A stretch of 64,000 nt of DNA from Streptomyces sp. NBC_00425 (GCF_036030735.1 NZ_CP107928.1:1178001-1242000); one strand, 5' to 3'. Positions 42,257 to 51,875 are shown, counted from the stretch's first letter. The notes: generated by a model not told the origin, from the letters alone. A program made the numbers and translations.

Positions 42257-45052
42257 ATGACTGGGAGCGCCAGGGACGAGCGGAAGCCGTCCGGACCGCC
42301 GCCCGCGCTGCTGACCGGGACTGTCGCGGACGCGCTGCGGACGACGGCCGGGCGCGCGGCGGGCGTCTACCTGCGCTCCCGCAGCTCCGAAATGCTGCGC
42401 CTCGCGGTCCTCTCCGGGCTGCCCGGTCAGCTGTTCCGCCCCTGGTGGCGGGTGAACGTGGACCGGCCGTTCCCGGTGGCCGACGTGCACCGGACGGGCG
42501 TCCCGGTGGTGCTGGCGAACGCCACCGAGGTGATGCGCCGCTATCCGCAGTTCGCGGCCGGACTGCCCTTCCAGTTCGGTTCGGTGCATGTGCCAGTCGT
42601 GGCGGAGGACCAGGCCTTCGGAGTGCTGACCGTGCTGCGGGCGGCGGCGGCCGACGCGGCGGAGGTGCAGGCGGAGGGCGAGCGGCTGTCGGCCGTGGCG
42701 GACGCCCTGGGCGCGGACCTGCTGCGGCTGGGCGCCGACGGCGGGACCGTCACCTGGGACGATGCGCCGCTGTGTGTGCGGCCGCCGGCCGCCGGACCGG
42801 CGCCGGGGCGCGTCGGACGGCTCTCGTGGACCCCGGCGACCGGCGCGCTGGCCGTGGATGCGCAGGCCTGCGCCCTCCTCGGTCTGCCGCCGGGCGACCT
42901 CCCCGGCACGCTGGACGCCCTGACCAGGGCCGTCGACCCGGCGGACGCCCACCGGCTGCCCGACCTGCTGCGCCGGACGGCCCGGGGCCGGCCCCCGCCG
43001 CTGCCGATCCAGGTGCGGACCGCCGGGGGCGGCCTGCGGCTGCTGGACCTGTGGCGGGCCACGGACGCGGAGGCCGCGGGCGTCGGCCCGGCCGCCGAGG
43101 CCCGGTGGCCCGCCGTCCGCACCGGGGAGGCGCGCGAGCACGGGCGGGCGTCTGCGCCGTCCCGTCGGCCCGAGCGGGCCCGGGCGGCCGGGGAGGCCCG
43201 GGAGGCGCCGGAATCCGGCGGGCCCGCCGCGTCGGACGGCGGCGGGGCCTTTGCCTCTCCCGACGCACCGCACCCCGTCGCCGGGGTCGTCCTGGACCCG
43301 GGGCCGGGCGCGCTCGCCGACGGGGCCGCCGATCTGCTCCCGGAGGGCGTGTTCTGCCTCGACCGGATGGGCTTCGTCGTCTACGCCAACCCCCGGGCCG
43401 GTCACCTCCTGGGCGTGCCGCGGGAGCTGCTGGTCGGTCGGCCGCTGTGGGAGGCCGTGCCGTGGCTGAACCAGCCCACGTACGAGGAGCACCTGCGGGG
43501 CGTCCTGCTGTCGCCGGAGCCCGCGCACTTCGACGTGCGGCTGCCCGCCGCGCCCGAAAGGCCCGCGGCGCCTCGGCCGTACGAGGGCGACTGGCTGCGG
43601 ATGTCGCTGTACCCGGGCGCGGATCTCGTCACCTGCAAGGCCGTCCCGGCCGACCGTGTGCCGCACGACGACGTCCCCGAGGCCGCCGGGCCGGACGGCC
43701 CCGCGCCGGACGCCGCCGCCTCGACGGCCCCGCTGTACCGGCCGATCGTGCTGGCCATCGCGCTGACGGAGGCGGTGACCGCCCGGCAGGTGTCGGCGGT
43801 GGTCATGCAGGAGCTGCTGCCGGCGTTCGGCGGCCGCCGGCTGGCCATCTACCTGCTTCAGGAGCGGCATCTGTACCTGGCCTGGGAGTCCGGGTTCCCC
43901 GAGGGCTTCCTGGCGCCCTTCGAGGGGGTGGCGTTGGACGCCCGGCTGCCGGGCGTGGAGACGCTCACCACGGGCCGGCCGCTCTTCTTCGACTCGATGC
44001 AGCAGCTGGCCGACGCCTACCCGGGCATCGAACTCGACGCCGAGGAGGGCGCCCGCGCCTTCCTCCCGCTGATCGCCTCGGGCCGCCCGGTGGGCTCGTG
44101 CATCCTCGGCTTCGACCGTCCGCGCAGCTTCGGTTCCAAGGAACGCACGGTGCTGACCGCGCTGGCGGGGCTGATCGCCCACGCGATGGAGAAGGCACAG
44201 CGCTACGACACCGAGGCGGCCCTCGCGCGCGGCCTGCAGCAGGCCCTGCTCCCCCGCCGGCTGTCGCAGCACGCGCGCGTGGAGACCGCGGGCCGCTATC
44301 TGCCGGGCACCGAGGGCATGGACGTGGGCGGCGACTGGTACGACGTGGTGGAGTCCGGGGACGGGCTGGCCCTGGTCATCGGCGACGTCCAGGGACACGG
44401 GGTGCAGGCCGCGGCGACCATGGGGCAACTGCGCAGCGCGGTGCGCGCGTTCGCGCTCGGGGACCGGCCGCCCGAGGAGGTCATGGGCGGCACGAACCAC
44501 CTTCTCATCGACCTGGACCCGGGCCAGTTCGCGAGCTGTTGCTACGTCCGGCTGGATCCGTCCACGGGTCGGGCCCGGGCGGCCCGCGCCGGGCATCTGC
44601 CCCCGCTGCTGCGCCACCCGGACGGCCGGACCGAGGTCCTCGAGCTGCCCGGCGGGGTGGTCCTGGGGGTGGATCCGCGTGCCCACTATCCTGTCACCGA
44701 GCTGCTGCTGGAGCCGGGCGCGATCCTCGCCCTCTACACGGACGGGCTGGTCGAGCGGCCCGGACACGACATCGACGACGGCATCGCGGAGCTGCGCAGG
44801 GTGTTGGCCGAGGCCGGCGGAGCACAGGGCCGCCCGAGCGAGGGGGACCCCACCGCCTCGGCCCAGGCCACGGGTCCCGCCGGCTCCATCGGTGCTACCG
44901 GCTCCGTCGGCGGCGCCGGCCGTTCGCTCGCCGACGTGGCGGACCGGCTGACCGCGGCGGCCCGCCGGTCCGCGGACCGGTTCGACGACATCGCGCTGCT
45001 GCTGGCCACCCGGCGGGGCCGGGCCGGGCCGGAGCCGCCGGGCCGGGTCTGA
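42257..45052 (+). CDS. SpoIIE/PP2C-type phosphatase with GAF, PAS and GAF sensor domains
   Basis: A 931-residue cytoplasmic regulator. Order: N-terminal GAF-like domain (about 10-160), a second PAS-like region (175-290), Pro/Ala/Arg-rich linker, PAS domain (about 350-480, VFCLDRMGFVVYANPRAGHLLGV), GAF domain (500-650), then a SpoIIE/PP2C domain (660-920). The Mg-binding motifs of the phosphatase are intact: GGDWYDV, IGDVQGHG, LYTDGLVE and FDDIALLL. Such proteins dephosphorylate anti-sigma antagonists (STAS proteins) in partner-switch pathways. Unlike the next gene it has no C-terminal anti-sigma-type kinase domain. The ATG at 42257 is preceded by GAGG. The two SpoIIE genes are 68 bp apart and similarly oriented. 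Confidence 0.88.
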   Translation: MTGSARDERKPSGPPPALLTGTVADALRTTAGRAAGVYLRSRSSEMLRLAVLSGLPGQLFRPWWRVNVDRPFPVADVHRTGVPVVLANATEVMRRYPQFAAGLPFQFGSVHVPVVAEDQAFGVLTVLRAAAADAAEVQAEGERLSAVADALGADLLRLGADGGTVTWDDAPLCVRPPAAGPAPGRVGRLSWTPATGALAVDAQACALLGLPPGDLPGTLDALTRAVDPADAHRLPDLLRRTARGRPPPLPIQVRTAGGGLRLLDLWRATDAEAAGVGPAAEARWPAVRTGEAREHGRASAPSRRPERARAAGEAREAPESGGPAASDGGGAFASPDAPHPVAGVVLDPGPGALADGAADLLPEGVFCLDRMGFVVYANPRAGHLLGVPRELLVGRPLWEAVPWLNQPTYEEHLRGVLLSPEPAHFDVRLPAAPERPAAPRPYEGDWLRMSLYPGADLVTCKAVPADRVPHDDVPEAAGPDGPAPDAAASTAPLYRPIVLAIALTEAVTARQVSAVVMQELLPAFGGRRLAIYLLQERHLYLAWESGFPEGFLAPFEGVALDARLPGVETLTTGRPLFFDSMQQLADAYPGIELDAEEGARAFLPLIASGRPVGSCILGFDRPRSFGSKERTVLTALAGLIAHAMEKAQRYDTEAALARGLQQALLPRRLSQHARVETAGRYLPGTEGMDVGGDWYDVVESGDGLALVIGDVQGHGVQAAATMGQLRSAVRAFALGDRPPEEVMGGTNHLLIDLDPGQFASCCYVRLDPSTGRARAARAGHLPPLLRHPDGRTEVLELPGGVVLGVDPRAHYPVTELLLEPGAILALYTDGLVERPGHDIDDGIAELRRVLAEAGGAQGRPSEGDPTASAQATGPAGSIGATGSVGGAGRSLADVADRLTAAARRSADRFDDIALLLATRRGRAGPEPPGRV

Positions 45053-45120
45053 GCGGCGCGGTCCGTCACCCTCGGTGACGGCTCTCGCCTCAGGGGGCCG
45101 GGCAGTGTAGACATGAGCAC

Positions 45121-47817
45121 ATGGTCCGACTCCTGGGGCGCTCGGATGCCCGTCAGGCCCGTGGTCCCCGGGGCCCGCTGGGCCGGCGTGCTCCCGAGAG
45201 CACGCTGGGCGGGCGCAGTCTCGCGGTGCAGGTGTTCGTGCTGCAGGTGGTCATCGTGCTGCTGCTGGTCGTGGCGGCCGTGGTGGCGCTGCTGCTGCAG
45301 GTGCGGCACGACACCACACAGGAGGCCCGCAACCGCTCGCTGGCCGTCGCACAGACCTTCGCGAACTCGCCGGGCATGGTGGCGGCGCTGAGCAGCCCGG
45401 ATCCGACGGCCGTGCTGCAGCCCAAGGCCGAGGCCGCCCGCACGGCCGCCGACATGGACTTCATCGTCGTCATGAACACCGACGGCATCCGTTACACGCA
45501 TCCCAAGCCGGACCGCATCGGCAAGAAGTTCGTCGGGACCCTCCAACCGGCGCTGGACGGCGGCGTCGTGGTCGAGGAGGTCGACGGGACCATCGGCCGG
45601 CTGGTCCAGGCCGTCGTCCCGGTGAAGGCCCCCGACGGGCAGGTGGTCGGGCTGGTGTCGTCCGGCATCACGACCGCGCACGTGGGCGGCAACGCCGACC
45701 GGCAGCTGCCGCTCGTCCTCGGCAGCGCCGCTCTGGCCCTGGTGCTGGCCACGGCGAGCACCGCGCTGGTCAGCCGCCGGCTGCAGCGCCAGACGCACGG
45801 TCTCGGGCCGCGCGAGATGACCCGGATGTACGAGCACCACGACGCCGTGCTGCACGCCGTGCGGGAGGGCGTGATCATCGTCGGCGGCGAGGGCGATCTG
45901 CTGCTCGCCAACGACGAGGCGCAGCGGCTGCTCGACCTGCCCCCGGACGCCGAGCGGCGGCAGGTCCTCGACCTGGGTCTGGACCAGGACACCGCCCGGC
46001 TGCTGGCCTCCGGGCGGATGGTCACGGACGAGGTGCACCTGGTCGGGGAACGGCTGCTGGCGATCAACCAGCGGCCCACCGACCTGGCGGGCGGTCCGGC
46101 CGGCAGCGTCGCGACCCTGCGCGACTCCACCGAGCTGCGCGCCCTGTCCGGGCGGGCGGAGGCGGCCCGCGAGCGTCTCGACATGCTGTACGCGGCCGGG
46201 GTCGGCATCGGGACGAGCCTGGACGTGACCCGGACGGCCGAGGAGCTGACGGCGCTGGCCGTGCCGAGGTTCGCGGACTTCGCGACCGTCGACCTGTTCG
46301 ACGCCGTCCTGGAGGGCGAGGAGCCTCAGGGGCGGGGATCGCTGCGGCGTACCGCGGTCGACGGGATCCGCAAGGGCGCTCCGCTGTACGCGGTGGGCGA
46401 TCGGATCCGGTTCGTCGACTCCGCGCCGCAGGCCCGCAGTCTGAGCACCGCACGGGCCGTCCTGGAGGCCCGGCTGCTCCGGGCGTCCGGCTGGCGGGCC
46501 CAGGACCTGGAACGGACCGAGCAGGTCGTGGAGTTCGGCATCCACTCACTGATCACGGTGCCGGTCCGGGCCGGAGCGCTGATCCTGGGCGTGGTCAGCT
46601 TCTGGCGTTCGGAGCGGCCCGACCCGTTCGATGCGGACGAGGTGGCGCTCGCCGAGGAGCTGGTGGCGCGGGCGGCGATCTCCATCGACAACGCGCGCCG
46701 CTTCACCCGCGAGCACGGCATGGCCGTCACGCTGCAGCGGAGTCTGCTGCCCCGTACGCTGCCGGAGCAGAACGCCCTGGACATCGCCTACCGGTATCTG
46801 CCCGCGCAGGCCGGTGTGGGGGGCGACTGGTTCGACGTGCTGCCCCTGTCGGGAGCCCGGGTCGCTCTCGTCGTCGGTGACGTGGTGGGGCACGGGCTGC
46901 ATGCGGCGGCGACCATGGGTCGGCTGCGCACGGCGGTGCACAACTTCTCGGCGCTGGATCTGTCCCCCGAGGAACTGTTGGGTCTGCTCGACGAGTTGGT
47001 GGCGCGCATCGACCAGGACGAGGCGGGCGACCGGGGCAACGCGGCCGTCTCCGGGGCGACCTGTCTGTACGCCATCTACGACCCGGTGGCGCGGCGCTGC
47101 ACGATCGCCCGCGCCGGGCATCCGCCGCCGGCGGTGGTGCATCCCGACGGCCGGGTCGAGTACGCCGACGTGCCGGCGGGGCTCCCGCTCGGACTGGGCG
47201 GTCTGCCGTTCGAGACGGTCGAGCTGGAGCTGGCCGAGGGCAGCCGGCTGGCGTTGTACACGGACGGGCTGGTGGAGGACCGGGAGCGGGACATCGACAC
47301 CGGCCTGGAGATGTTGCGCGCGGCCCTGGAGCGGAGCGCCGACGGTTCGCCGGAGGAGGCCTGCCAGGCGGTCCTGGACGCGCTGCTGCCGGCCCGGCAG
47401 GGCGACGACATCGCGCTGATCGTCGCGCACACCCGGGCCCTGGGTGCGGACCGGGTCGCCGAGTGGGACGTGCCGGTGGACCCGGCGGCGGTCGCCGAGG
47501 TGCGGTCGGCGGCCATGCGGCAGCTGGCGCGCTGGGACCTCGACGAGCTGTCCTTCGCGACGGAGCTGATCCTCAGCGAGCTGGTCACCAACGCGATCCG
47601 TTACGGCAGCGGGCCCGTGCGGGTGCGGCTGCTGCGCGACCGCACGCTGATCTGCGAGGTCTCCGACGGCAGCAGCACCTCGCCGCATCTGCGGTACGCG
47701 GCGATGACCGACGAGGGTGGGCGCGGGCTGTTCCTGGTGGCGCAGCTCACCGAGCGCTGGGGCACCCGGTACACGCCCAAGGGCAAGGTCATCTGGGCCG
47801 AACAGCCGCTGCCCTGA
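45121..47817 (+). CDS. Membrane-bound SpoIIE phosphatase with extracytoplasmic Cache sensor and anti-sigma-type ATPase
   Basis: An 898-residue signalling protein. Residues 35-60 (AVQVFVLQVVIVLLLVVAAVVALLL) and about 195-220 are transmembrane helices bracketing a Cache/CitA-like extracytoplasmic sensor (60-195) with ADMDFIVVMNTDGIRYTHPKPDRIGK. Inside follow a PAS domain (240-335), a GAF domain (350-530), a SpoIIE/PP2C phosphatase (540-770, GGDWFDV, VGDVVGHG, LYTDGLVE and DDIALIV) and a HATPase_c anti-sigma kinase domain (790-898, ELVTNAIRYG, EVSDGS and GRGLFLV). One polypeptide therefore combines sensing with both antagonist dephosphorylation and kinase activity of a partner switch. The ATG lies 7 bp after a possible -10 box TAGACA, so the mRNA may be leaderless. 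Confidence 0.9.
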   Translation: MVRLLGRSDARQARGPRGPLGRRAPESTLGGRSLAVQVFVLQVVIVLLLVVAAVVALLLQVRHDTTQEARNRSLAVAQTFANSPGMVAALSSPDPTAVLQPKAEAARTAADMDFIVVMNTDGIRYTHPKPDRIGKKFVGTLQPALDGGVVVEEVDGTIGRLVQAVVPVKAPDGQVVGLVSSGITTAHVGGNADRQLPLVLGSAALALVLATASTALVSRRLQRQTHGLGPREMTRMYEHHDAVLHAVREGVIIVGGEGDLLLANDEAQRLLDLPPDAERRQVLDLGLDQDTARLLASGRMVTDEVHLVGERLLAINQRPTDLAGGPAGSVATLRDSTELRALSGRAEAARERLDMLYAAGVGIGTSLDVTRTAEELTALAVPRFADFATVDLFDAVLEGEEPQGRGSLRRTAVDGIRKGAPLYAVGDRIRFVDSAPQARSLSTARAVLEARLLRASGWRAQDLERTEQVVEFGIHSLITVPVRAGALILGVVSFWRSERPDPFDADEVALAEELVARAAISIDNARRFTREHGMAVTLQRSLLPRTLPEQNALDIAYRYLPAQAGVGGDWFDVLPLSGARVALVVGDVVGHGLHAAATMGRLRTAVHNFSALDLSPEELLGLLDELVARIDQDEAGDRGNAAVSGATCLYAIYDPVARRCTIARAGHPPPAVVHPDGRVEYADVPAGLPLGLGGLPFETVELELAEGSRLALYTDGLVEDRERDIDTGLEMLRAALERSADGSPEEACQAVLDALLPARQGDDIALIVAHTRALGADRVAEWDVPVDPAAVAEVRSAAMRQLARWDLDELSFATELILSELVTNAIRYGSGPVRVRLLRDRTLICEVSDGSSTSPHLRYAAMTDEGGRGLFLVAQLTERWGTRYTPKGKVIWAEQPLP

Positions 47818-47883
47818 GGGGGCGTGGACCTCCGGCGTGCGTGCGCGTGAGCCGTCGCGGCCGGGGCGCGCATACCGCCGTCC

Positions 47884-47910
47884 GCTCATAAATGCTGCTT
47901 ATGAGCTCAT
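47884..47910. promoter_or_regulatory. Nested inverted repeats upstream of fprA-like gene
   Basis: GCTCATAA (47884-47891) and TTATGAGC (47899-47906) are perfect 8-bp inverted repeats, with a 7-bp spacer. ATGAGCTCAT (47901-47910) is an overlapping perfect palindrome. They lie 20-40 bp before the iron box and may form a separate operator. Confidence 0.5.
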
Positions 47911-47931
47911 AGAGTGGACCCACGTACCGAG

Positions 47932-47950
47932 TTAGGTTTGCCTTAGTTTA
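47932..47950. promoter_or_regulatory. Iron box (DmdR1/DtxR-type operator)
   Basis: TTAGGTTTGCCTTAGTTTA matches the actinobacterial iron-box consensus TWAGGTWAGSCTWACCTWA at 16 of 19 positions; the three mismatches lie at positions 8, 15 and 16. It is 46 bp upstream of the ferredoxin reductase ATG, so iron-replete DmdR1-type repressor would block expression. Confidence 0.75.
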
Positions 47951-47995
47951 GGCTTTCCCCGAGTCGATCTGTCGCCGCTCGAAGGGAACCTGATC

Positions 47996-49360
47996 ATGCC
48001 CCGCCCCCTGCGGGTAGCCATTGTCGGAGCCGGCCCCGCCGGGATCTACGCCGCCGACGCGCTGCTCAAGTCCGCCGTGGCCACCGACCCGGGTGTCTCC
48101 ATCGACCTCTTCGAACGCATGCCGGCCCCCTTCGGCCTGATCCGCTACGGCGTCGCCCCCGACCACCCCCGCATCAAGGGCATCGTCACCGCCCTGCACC
48201 AGGTCCTCGACAAGCCCCAGATCCGCCTCTTCGGCAACGTCGACTACCCGAGCGACATCAGCCTGGACGACCTGCGCGCCTTCTACGACGGCGTCATCTT
48301 CTCCACCGGCGCCACGGCCGACCGGGAGATGTCGATACCGGGCATCGACCTCGACGGCTCCCACGGCGCCGCGGACTTCGTCTCCTGGTACGACGGCCAC
48401 CCGGACGTACCGCGCACCTGGCCGCTGGAGGCCGAGAAGATCGCGGTCCTCGGCGTCGGCAACGTCGCCCTCGACGTCGCCCGCGTGCTCGCCAAGACGG
48501 CGGACGAGCTCCTGCCCACGGAGATCCCGGCCAACGTCCACGACGGCCTCAAGGCCAACAAGGCACGCGAGATCCACGTCTTCGGCCGGCGCGGGCCCGC
48601 ACAGGCCAAGTTCTCGCCGATGGAACTGCGCGAACTCGACCACTCCCCCACCATCGAGGTCATCGTCGACCCCGAGGACATCGACTACGACGACGGCTCG
48701 ATCGCGACGCGACGCGGCAACAAGCAGGCCGACATGGTCGCCAAGACGCTCGAGAACTGGGCGATACGCGACGTGGGCGACCGCCCCCACAAACTGTTCC
48801 TGCACTTCTTCGAGTCACCGACCGAGATCCTCGGCGAGGACGGCCACGTCGTCGGCCTGCGCACCGAGCGCACCGCCCTCGACGGCACCGGCAACGTCAA
48901 GGGCACCGGCCAGTTCAAGGACTGGGACGTCCAGGCCGTCTACCGCGCCGTCGGCTACCTCTCCGAGAAGCTGCCGAAGCTGCCCTGGGACCTCGACTCC
49001 GGCACCGTCCCGGACGAGGGCGGCCGGGTCATCGAGGAATCCGGCGCACACCTGCAGTCCACCTACGTCACCGGCTGGATCCGACGCGGCCCGGTCGGCC
49101 TCATCGGCCACACCAAGGGCGACGCCAACGAGACCGTGTCCAACCTCCTCGACGACCACGCGAACGGCCGCCTGCACACCCCCGACACACCCGAGCCGGA
49201 AGCCGTCGACGCGTTCCTCGCCGAGCGCGAGGTCCGCTACACCACCTGGGAGGGCTGGCACCGACTCGACGCCGCCGAGAAAGCCCTCGGCGAGCCACAG
49301 GGCCGCGAACGCGTGAAGATCGTCGAACGCGAGGACATGCTGCGGGAGAGCGGCGCGTAA
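47996..49360 (+). CDS. fprA: Ferredoxin-NADP(+) reductase, adrenodoxin-reductase type (FprA-like)
   Basis: A 454-residue FAD/NADPH oxidoreductase. FAD motif GAGPAGIYAA is at 11-20, and NADPH-binding VLGVGNVALDVARVL at about 151-165. MPAPFGLIRYGVAPDHP and FGRRGPAQAKFSP are diagnostic of the FprA/adrenodoxin-reductase subfamily. It passes electrons from NADPH to ferredoxins that feed cytochrome P450s and other cytoplasmic enzymes. AAGGGAAC precedes the ATG. An iron box upstream suggests repression under iron-rich conditions and induction when iron is scarce, a plausible setting for supporting siderophore metabolism or iron release. The gene stands alone. Confidence 0.93.
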   Translation: MPRPLRVAIVGAGPAGIYAADALLKSAVATDPGVSIDLFERMPAPFGLIRYGVAPDHPRIKGIVTALHQVLDKPQIRLFGNVDYPSDISLDDLRAFYDGVIFSTGATADREMSIPGIDLDGSHGAADFVSWYDGHPDVPRTWPLEAEKIAVLGVGNVALDVARVLAKTADELLPTEIPANVHDGLKANKAREIHVFGRRGPAQAKFSPMELRELDHSPTIEVIVDPEDIDYDDGSIATRRGNKQADMVAKTLENWAIRDVGDRPHKLFLHFFESPTEILGEDGHVVGLRTERTALDGTGNVKGTGQFKDWDVQAVYRAVGYLSEKLPKLPWDLDSGTVPDEGGRVIEESGAHLQSTYVTGWIRRGPVGLIGHTKGDANETVSNLLDDHANGRLHTPDTPEPEAVDAFLAEREVRYTTWEGWHRLDAAEKALGEPQGRERVKIVEREDMLRESGA

Positions 49361-49479
49361 GCACGGTGACGGGGCTCGGGGGCGGACGCCTCCGGGCCCT
49401 TTCCCCCGGCGTGCACGCCCGGCGCGCGGCCTCGGCGAATCCGTTGGTCCGCAAGATCGCCGGCTGTTAGCGTCCCGGG

Positions 49480-50445
49480 GTGTTCTCACTCCAGGAGCCT
49501 CCCCTCTTCACCCGGCTGCGCGATGCGCGCCGGGTGCTCGTCGCCGGCGCGGGCGGCGGTTTCGACGTGTACGCGGGGCTTCCGCTGGCGTTCGCCCTGC
49601 GGGCGGCGGGCAAGGAGGTCCATCTCGCGAACCTCTCGTTCGCCGATCTGTACGGGCTGCCCTCGGACGTGTGGGTGCAGCCCGACGTCGCGGCCGTCGG
49701 CCCCGACCTCGCCGTGCGGGGCGACTACTTCCCCGAACGCACACTGGCCCGCTGGCTCGACCGGCAGGGTCTGCCCGCCACGGTGTACGCCTTCCCGCGC
49801 ACCGGCGTACGGCCGCTGCGCGCCGCCTACCGGGCCCTGGTGGACCACCTGGGCGGGGTGGACGCCGTGGTCCTGGTGGACGGCGGGACCGACATCCTGA
49901 TGCGCGGCGACGAGCACGGCCTGGGCACGCCCGAGGAGGACATGGCGAGCCTGGCCGCCGTCCAGGGCCTCGACGACGTCCCCGAACGGCTGGTGGCCTG
50001 TCTGGGCTTCGGCGTGGACGCCTATCACGGGATCAGCCACTCCCTGGTGCTGGAGAACCTGGCCGAACTCGACCGGGCGGGCGCCTACCTCGGCGCGTTC
50101 TCCCTGTCGCAGCTGAGCCCCGAGGGTTCCCTCTACCTCGACGCGGTGGCCGACGCGCACGCCTGCACGCCGGGCCACCCCAGCATCGTCAACGGGTCCG
50201 TCGCCGCCGCCGTGCGCGGCGACTTCGGCGACGTCCGGTTCACCGAGCGCACGAAAGACGGCGAGCTGTTCGTCAATCCCCTCATGGCGCTGTACTTCTG
50301 CGTCGACGCGCCCGGCCTGGCCCGCGGCAACCTGTACCTGGACCGGCTGGCCGACACCGTCCTGATGCGGCAGATCAGCTCCCGCATAGAGGAGTTCCGC
50401 GACGAGCTGCCCCGGTTGCGGCAGCCGCGCGCCTACCCGCACTGA
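49480..50445 (+). CDS. DUF1152 family protein
   Basis: A 321-residue protein with a GTG start at 49480. VLVAGAGGGFDVYAGLPLAFALRAAGKEVHLANLSF is the conserved Rossmann-like N-terminal block of DUF1152. VDAVVLVDGGTDILMRGDEHGLGTPEEDMASL and the HGISHSLVLENLAEL segment follow. The fold suggests nucleotide or cofactor binding; the function of the family is unknown. A TTGGTC-18-TAGCGT promoter (49444-49473) sits so that transcription should begin at the GTG, which implies a leaderless transcript, as for the HTH gene. It is convergent with the PadR-linked membrane protein. Confidence 0.85.
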   Translation: MFSLQEPPLFTRLRDARRVLVAGAGGGFDVYAGLPLAFALRAAGKEVHLANLSFADLYGLPSDVWVQPDVAAVGPDLAVRGDYFPERTLARWLDRQGLPATVYAFPRTGVRPLRAAYRALVDHLGGVDAVVLVDGGTDILMRGDEHGLGTPEEDMASLAAVQGLDDVPERLVACLGFGVDAYHGISHSLVLENLAELDRAGAYLGAFSLSQLSPEGSLYLDAVADAHACTPGHPSIVNGSVAAAVRGDFGDVRFTERTKDGELFVNPLMALYFCVDAPGLARGNLYLDRLADTVLMRQISSRIEEFRDELPRLRQPRAYPH

Positions 50446-50468
50446 GACACGGCACGTCGTGCGGGCGG

Positions 50469-51485
50469 TCAGCGGGCCGCGACGTCACGGCCGCCGACGA
50501 CCGCGAGGGCGGCGGTCAGGAGCAGCAACGCGGCCGCCTGGACGGCGAATCCGGCGACCATCACCATGGGCAGAGGCATGGACACGCCGAGCCAGGTGTA
50601 CGCGGCGGTCACGCGCAGCGTGAGGACCAGCAACCCGAGCACGGCCAGGGCGAGCGCGCCCTCCCCGCCCGCGATACGGCCCCGGCGGCCGCGTCGCACC
50701 AGCCAGCCGAGTGCGCCGAGGACGAAGCAGGTGGTCGGCGCCCACACGGAGTCGACCACTCCGGGCAGCACGACCACGGAGGCGCCCATGACGACGCAGC
50801 ATCCGAGATAGACCGTGCCCGGCGTACCGGCGGGCAGCGCCGCCGGGGGCGCGTCGCGGTGGCAGGCGGTGCACAGGGCCAGGGCCGGCAGCCAGGCGAA
50901 GGCCGCCGCGGCGGCGGCGTAGGCGGGCTCCGGCGGGGGGAAGTCCCTCACGAAGGGCGCGAGGAACGGCCAGAGGGTGGGCAGGGCTGCGAGCAGCACG
51001 CTGATCCGCGCGGTCCTGCGGCGGTCGCGCAGAAGGGCGAAGTAGCCGACCGTCCACCCCAGCGGCAGCACCCAGGCGGCGACGGCGGCCGTGGCGACGA
51101 CCGGCCCCTGCCCGGAGAACCCCGACATGAACACGTCCCGGGCGAAGGCGCCGTGCGTGGACGTCCAGGTCAGCTCCAGTGCCCGGTCGGCGACCGCGGC
51201 GGCCGCCTGGAGCAGCACGGCGGAGAGCGCGAAGAGCCGGGCCGCCGAGCCGAGCAGCGCGTAGCGGCGCGGCGCGGCCGCGGTGCCCAGCCGGGCGCGC
51301 AGGGCGAGGGCGGCGACGCTTGCCGCCTCGCCGAGAGTCGGCCGGCTCTGGTCCTGGAGATCGCGGTCGGTGTCACCGAGGAAGACCTCGACCATCTCCT
51401 CCTCCCGCTCCTGGCGGTAGTACGCGGGCAGCAGCCGCAGCACGGCGCGGTAGCGCGCTTCGAGAAGGGTCGTCGTGCCGGTCAT
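50469..51485 (-). CDS. Membrane protein with PadR-linked N-terminal domain
   Basis: A 338-residue protein. The soluble N-terminus LEARYRAVLRLLPAYYRQEREEEMVEVFLGDTDRDLQ is the helical region found in proteins co-encoded with PadR regulators. About eight hydrophobic segments follow. The start ATG overlaps the padR stop by 4 bp (ATGA), so expression is translationally coupled. Such proteins are thought to sense or resist envelope stress; the mechanism is not known. No transport or catalytic motif is visible. The predicted orientation places the N-terminal domain in the cytoplasm. Confidence 0.72.
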   Translation of the reverse strand: MTGTTTLLEARYRAVLRLLPAYYRQEREEEMVEVFLGDTDRDLQDQSRPTLGEAASVAALALRARLGTAAAPRRYALLGSAARLFALSAVLLQAAAAVADRALELTWTSTHGAFARDVFMSGFSGQGPVVATAAVAAWVLPLGWTVGYFALLRDRRRTARISVLLAALPTLWPFLAPFVRDFPPPEPAYAAAAAAFAWLPALALCTACHRDAPPAALPAGTPGTVYLGCCVVMGASVVVLPGVVDSVWAPTTCFVLGALGWLVRRGRRGRIAGGEGALALAVLGLLVLTLRVTAAYTWLGVSMPLPMVMVAGFAVQAAALLLLTAALAVVGGRDVAAR

Positions 51486-51865
51486 GCCATACCTCCGGCG
51501 AGTCCGGGCCCGGGGGCCGGCGGGATGACGGTTCCGGGGGCGCGGCGGCCCTCGGCGATGCGGCGTCTGGCCGCTCCGGCGCCGGCCGCCATGCGGTCGG
51601 CCTCCGCCGCGAGGGCCTGGACGCCGTCGTCGGTGACGCGGTAGTAGCGCCTGAGCCTGCCCTGCTGGACCTCCTCGCGGTCCAGGACGATGAGCCCGTC
51701 GGCGGTGAGCCGGTCGAGCACGCCGTAGAGCGTGCCCACCCGCAACTGCACCTCGCCGTCCGAGAGTTCCTCTATCTCCCGCAGGATGCCGTAGCCGTGC
51801 CGCGGCTGGTCGGCGAGGGCCGTCAGCACGAAGAAGGCGGCCTGGGTCATGCTCCTCGATGCCAT
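51482..51865 (-). CDS. PadR-family transcriptional regulator
   Basis: About 127 residues from ATG 51863-51865. The N-terminal winged helix (MTQAAFFVLTALADQPRHGYGILREIEELSDGEVQLRVGTLYGVLDRLTADGLI) is the PadR signature, including RVGTLYGVLDRL. VQQGRLRRYYRVTDDG forms the wing, followed by a dimerisation helix. PadR proteins are repressors that control the adjacent gene. An operator-like dyad lies just upstream. The gene forms an operon with the membrane protein. Confidence 0.93.
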   Translation of the reverse strand: MASRSMTQAAFFVLTALADQPRHGYGILREIEELSDGEVQLRVGTLYGVLDRLTADGLIVLDREEVQQGRLRRYYRVTDDGVQALAAEADRMAAGAGAARRRIAEGRRAPGTVIPPAPGPGLAGGMA

Positions 51866-51875
51866 GGGACCGAAT

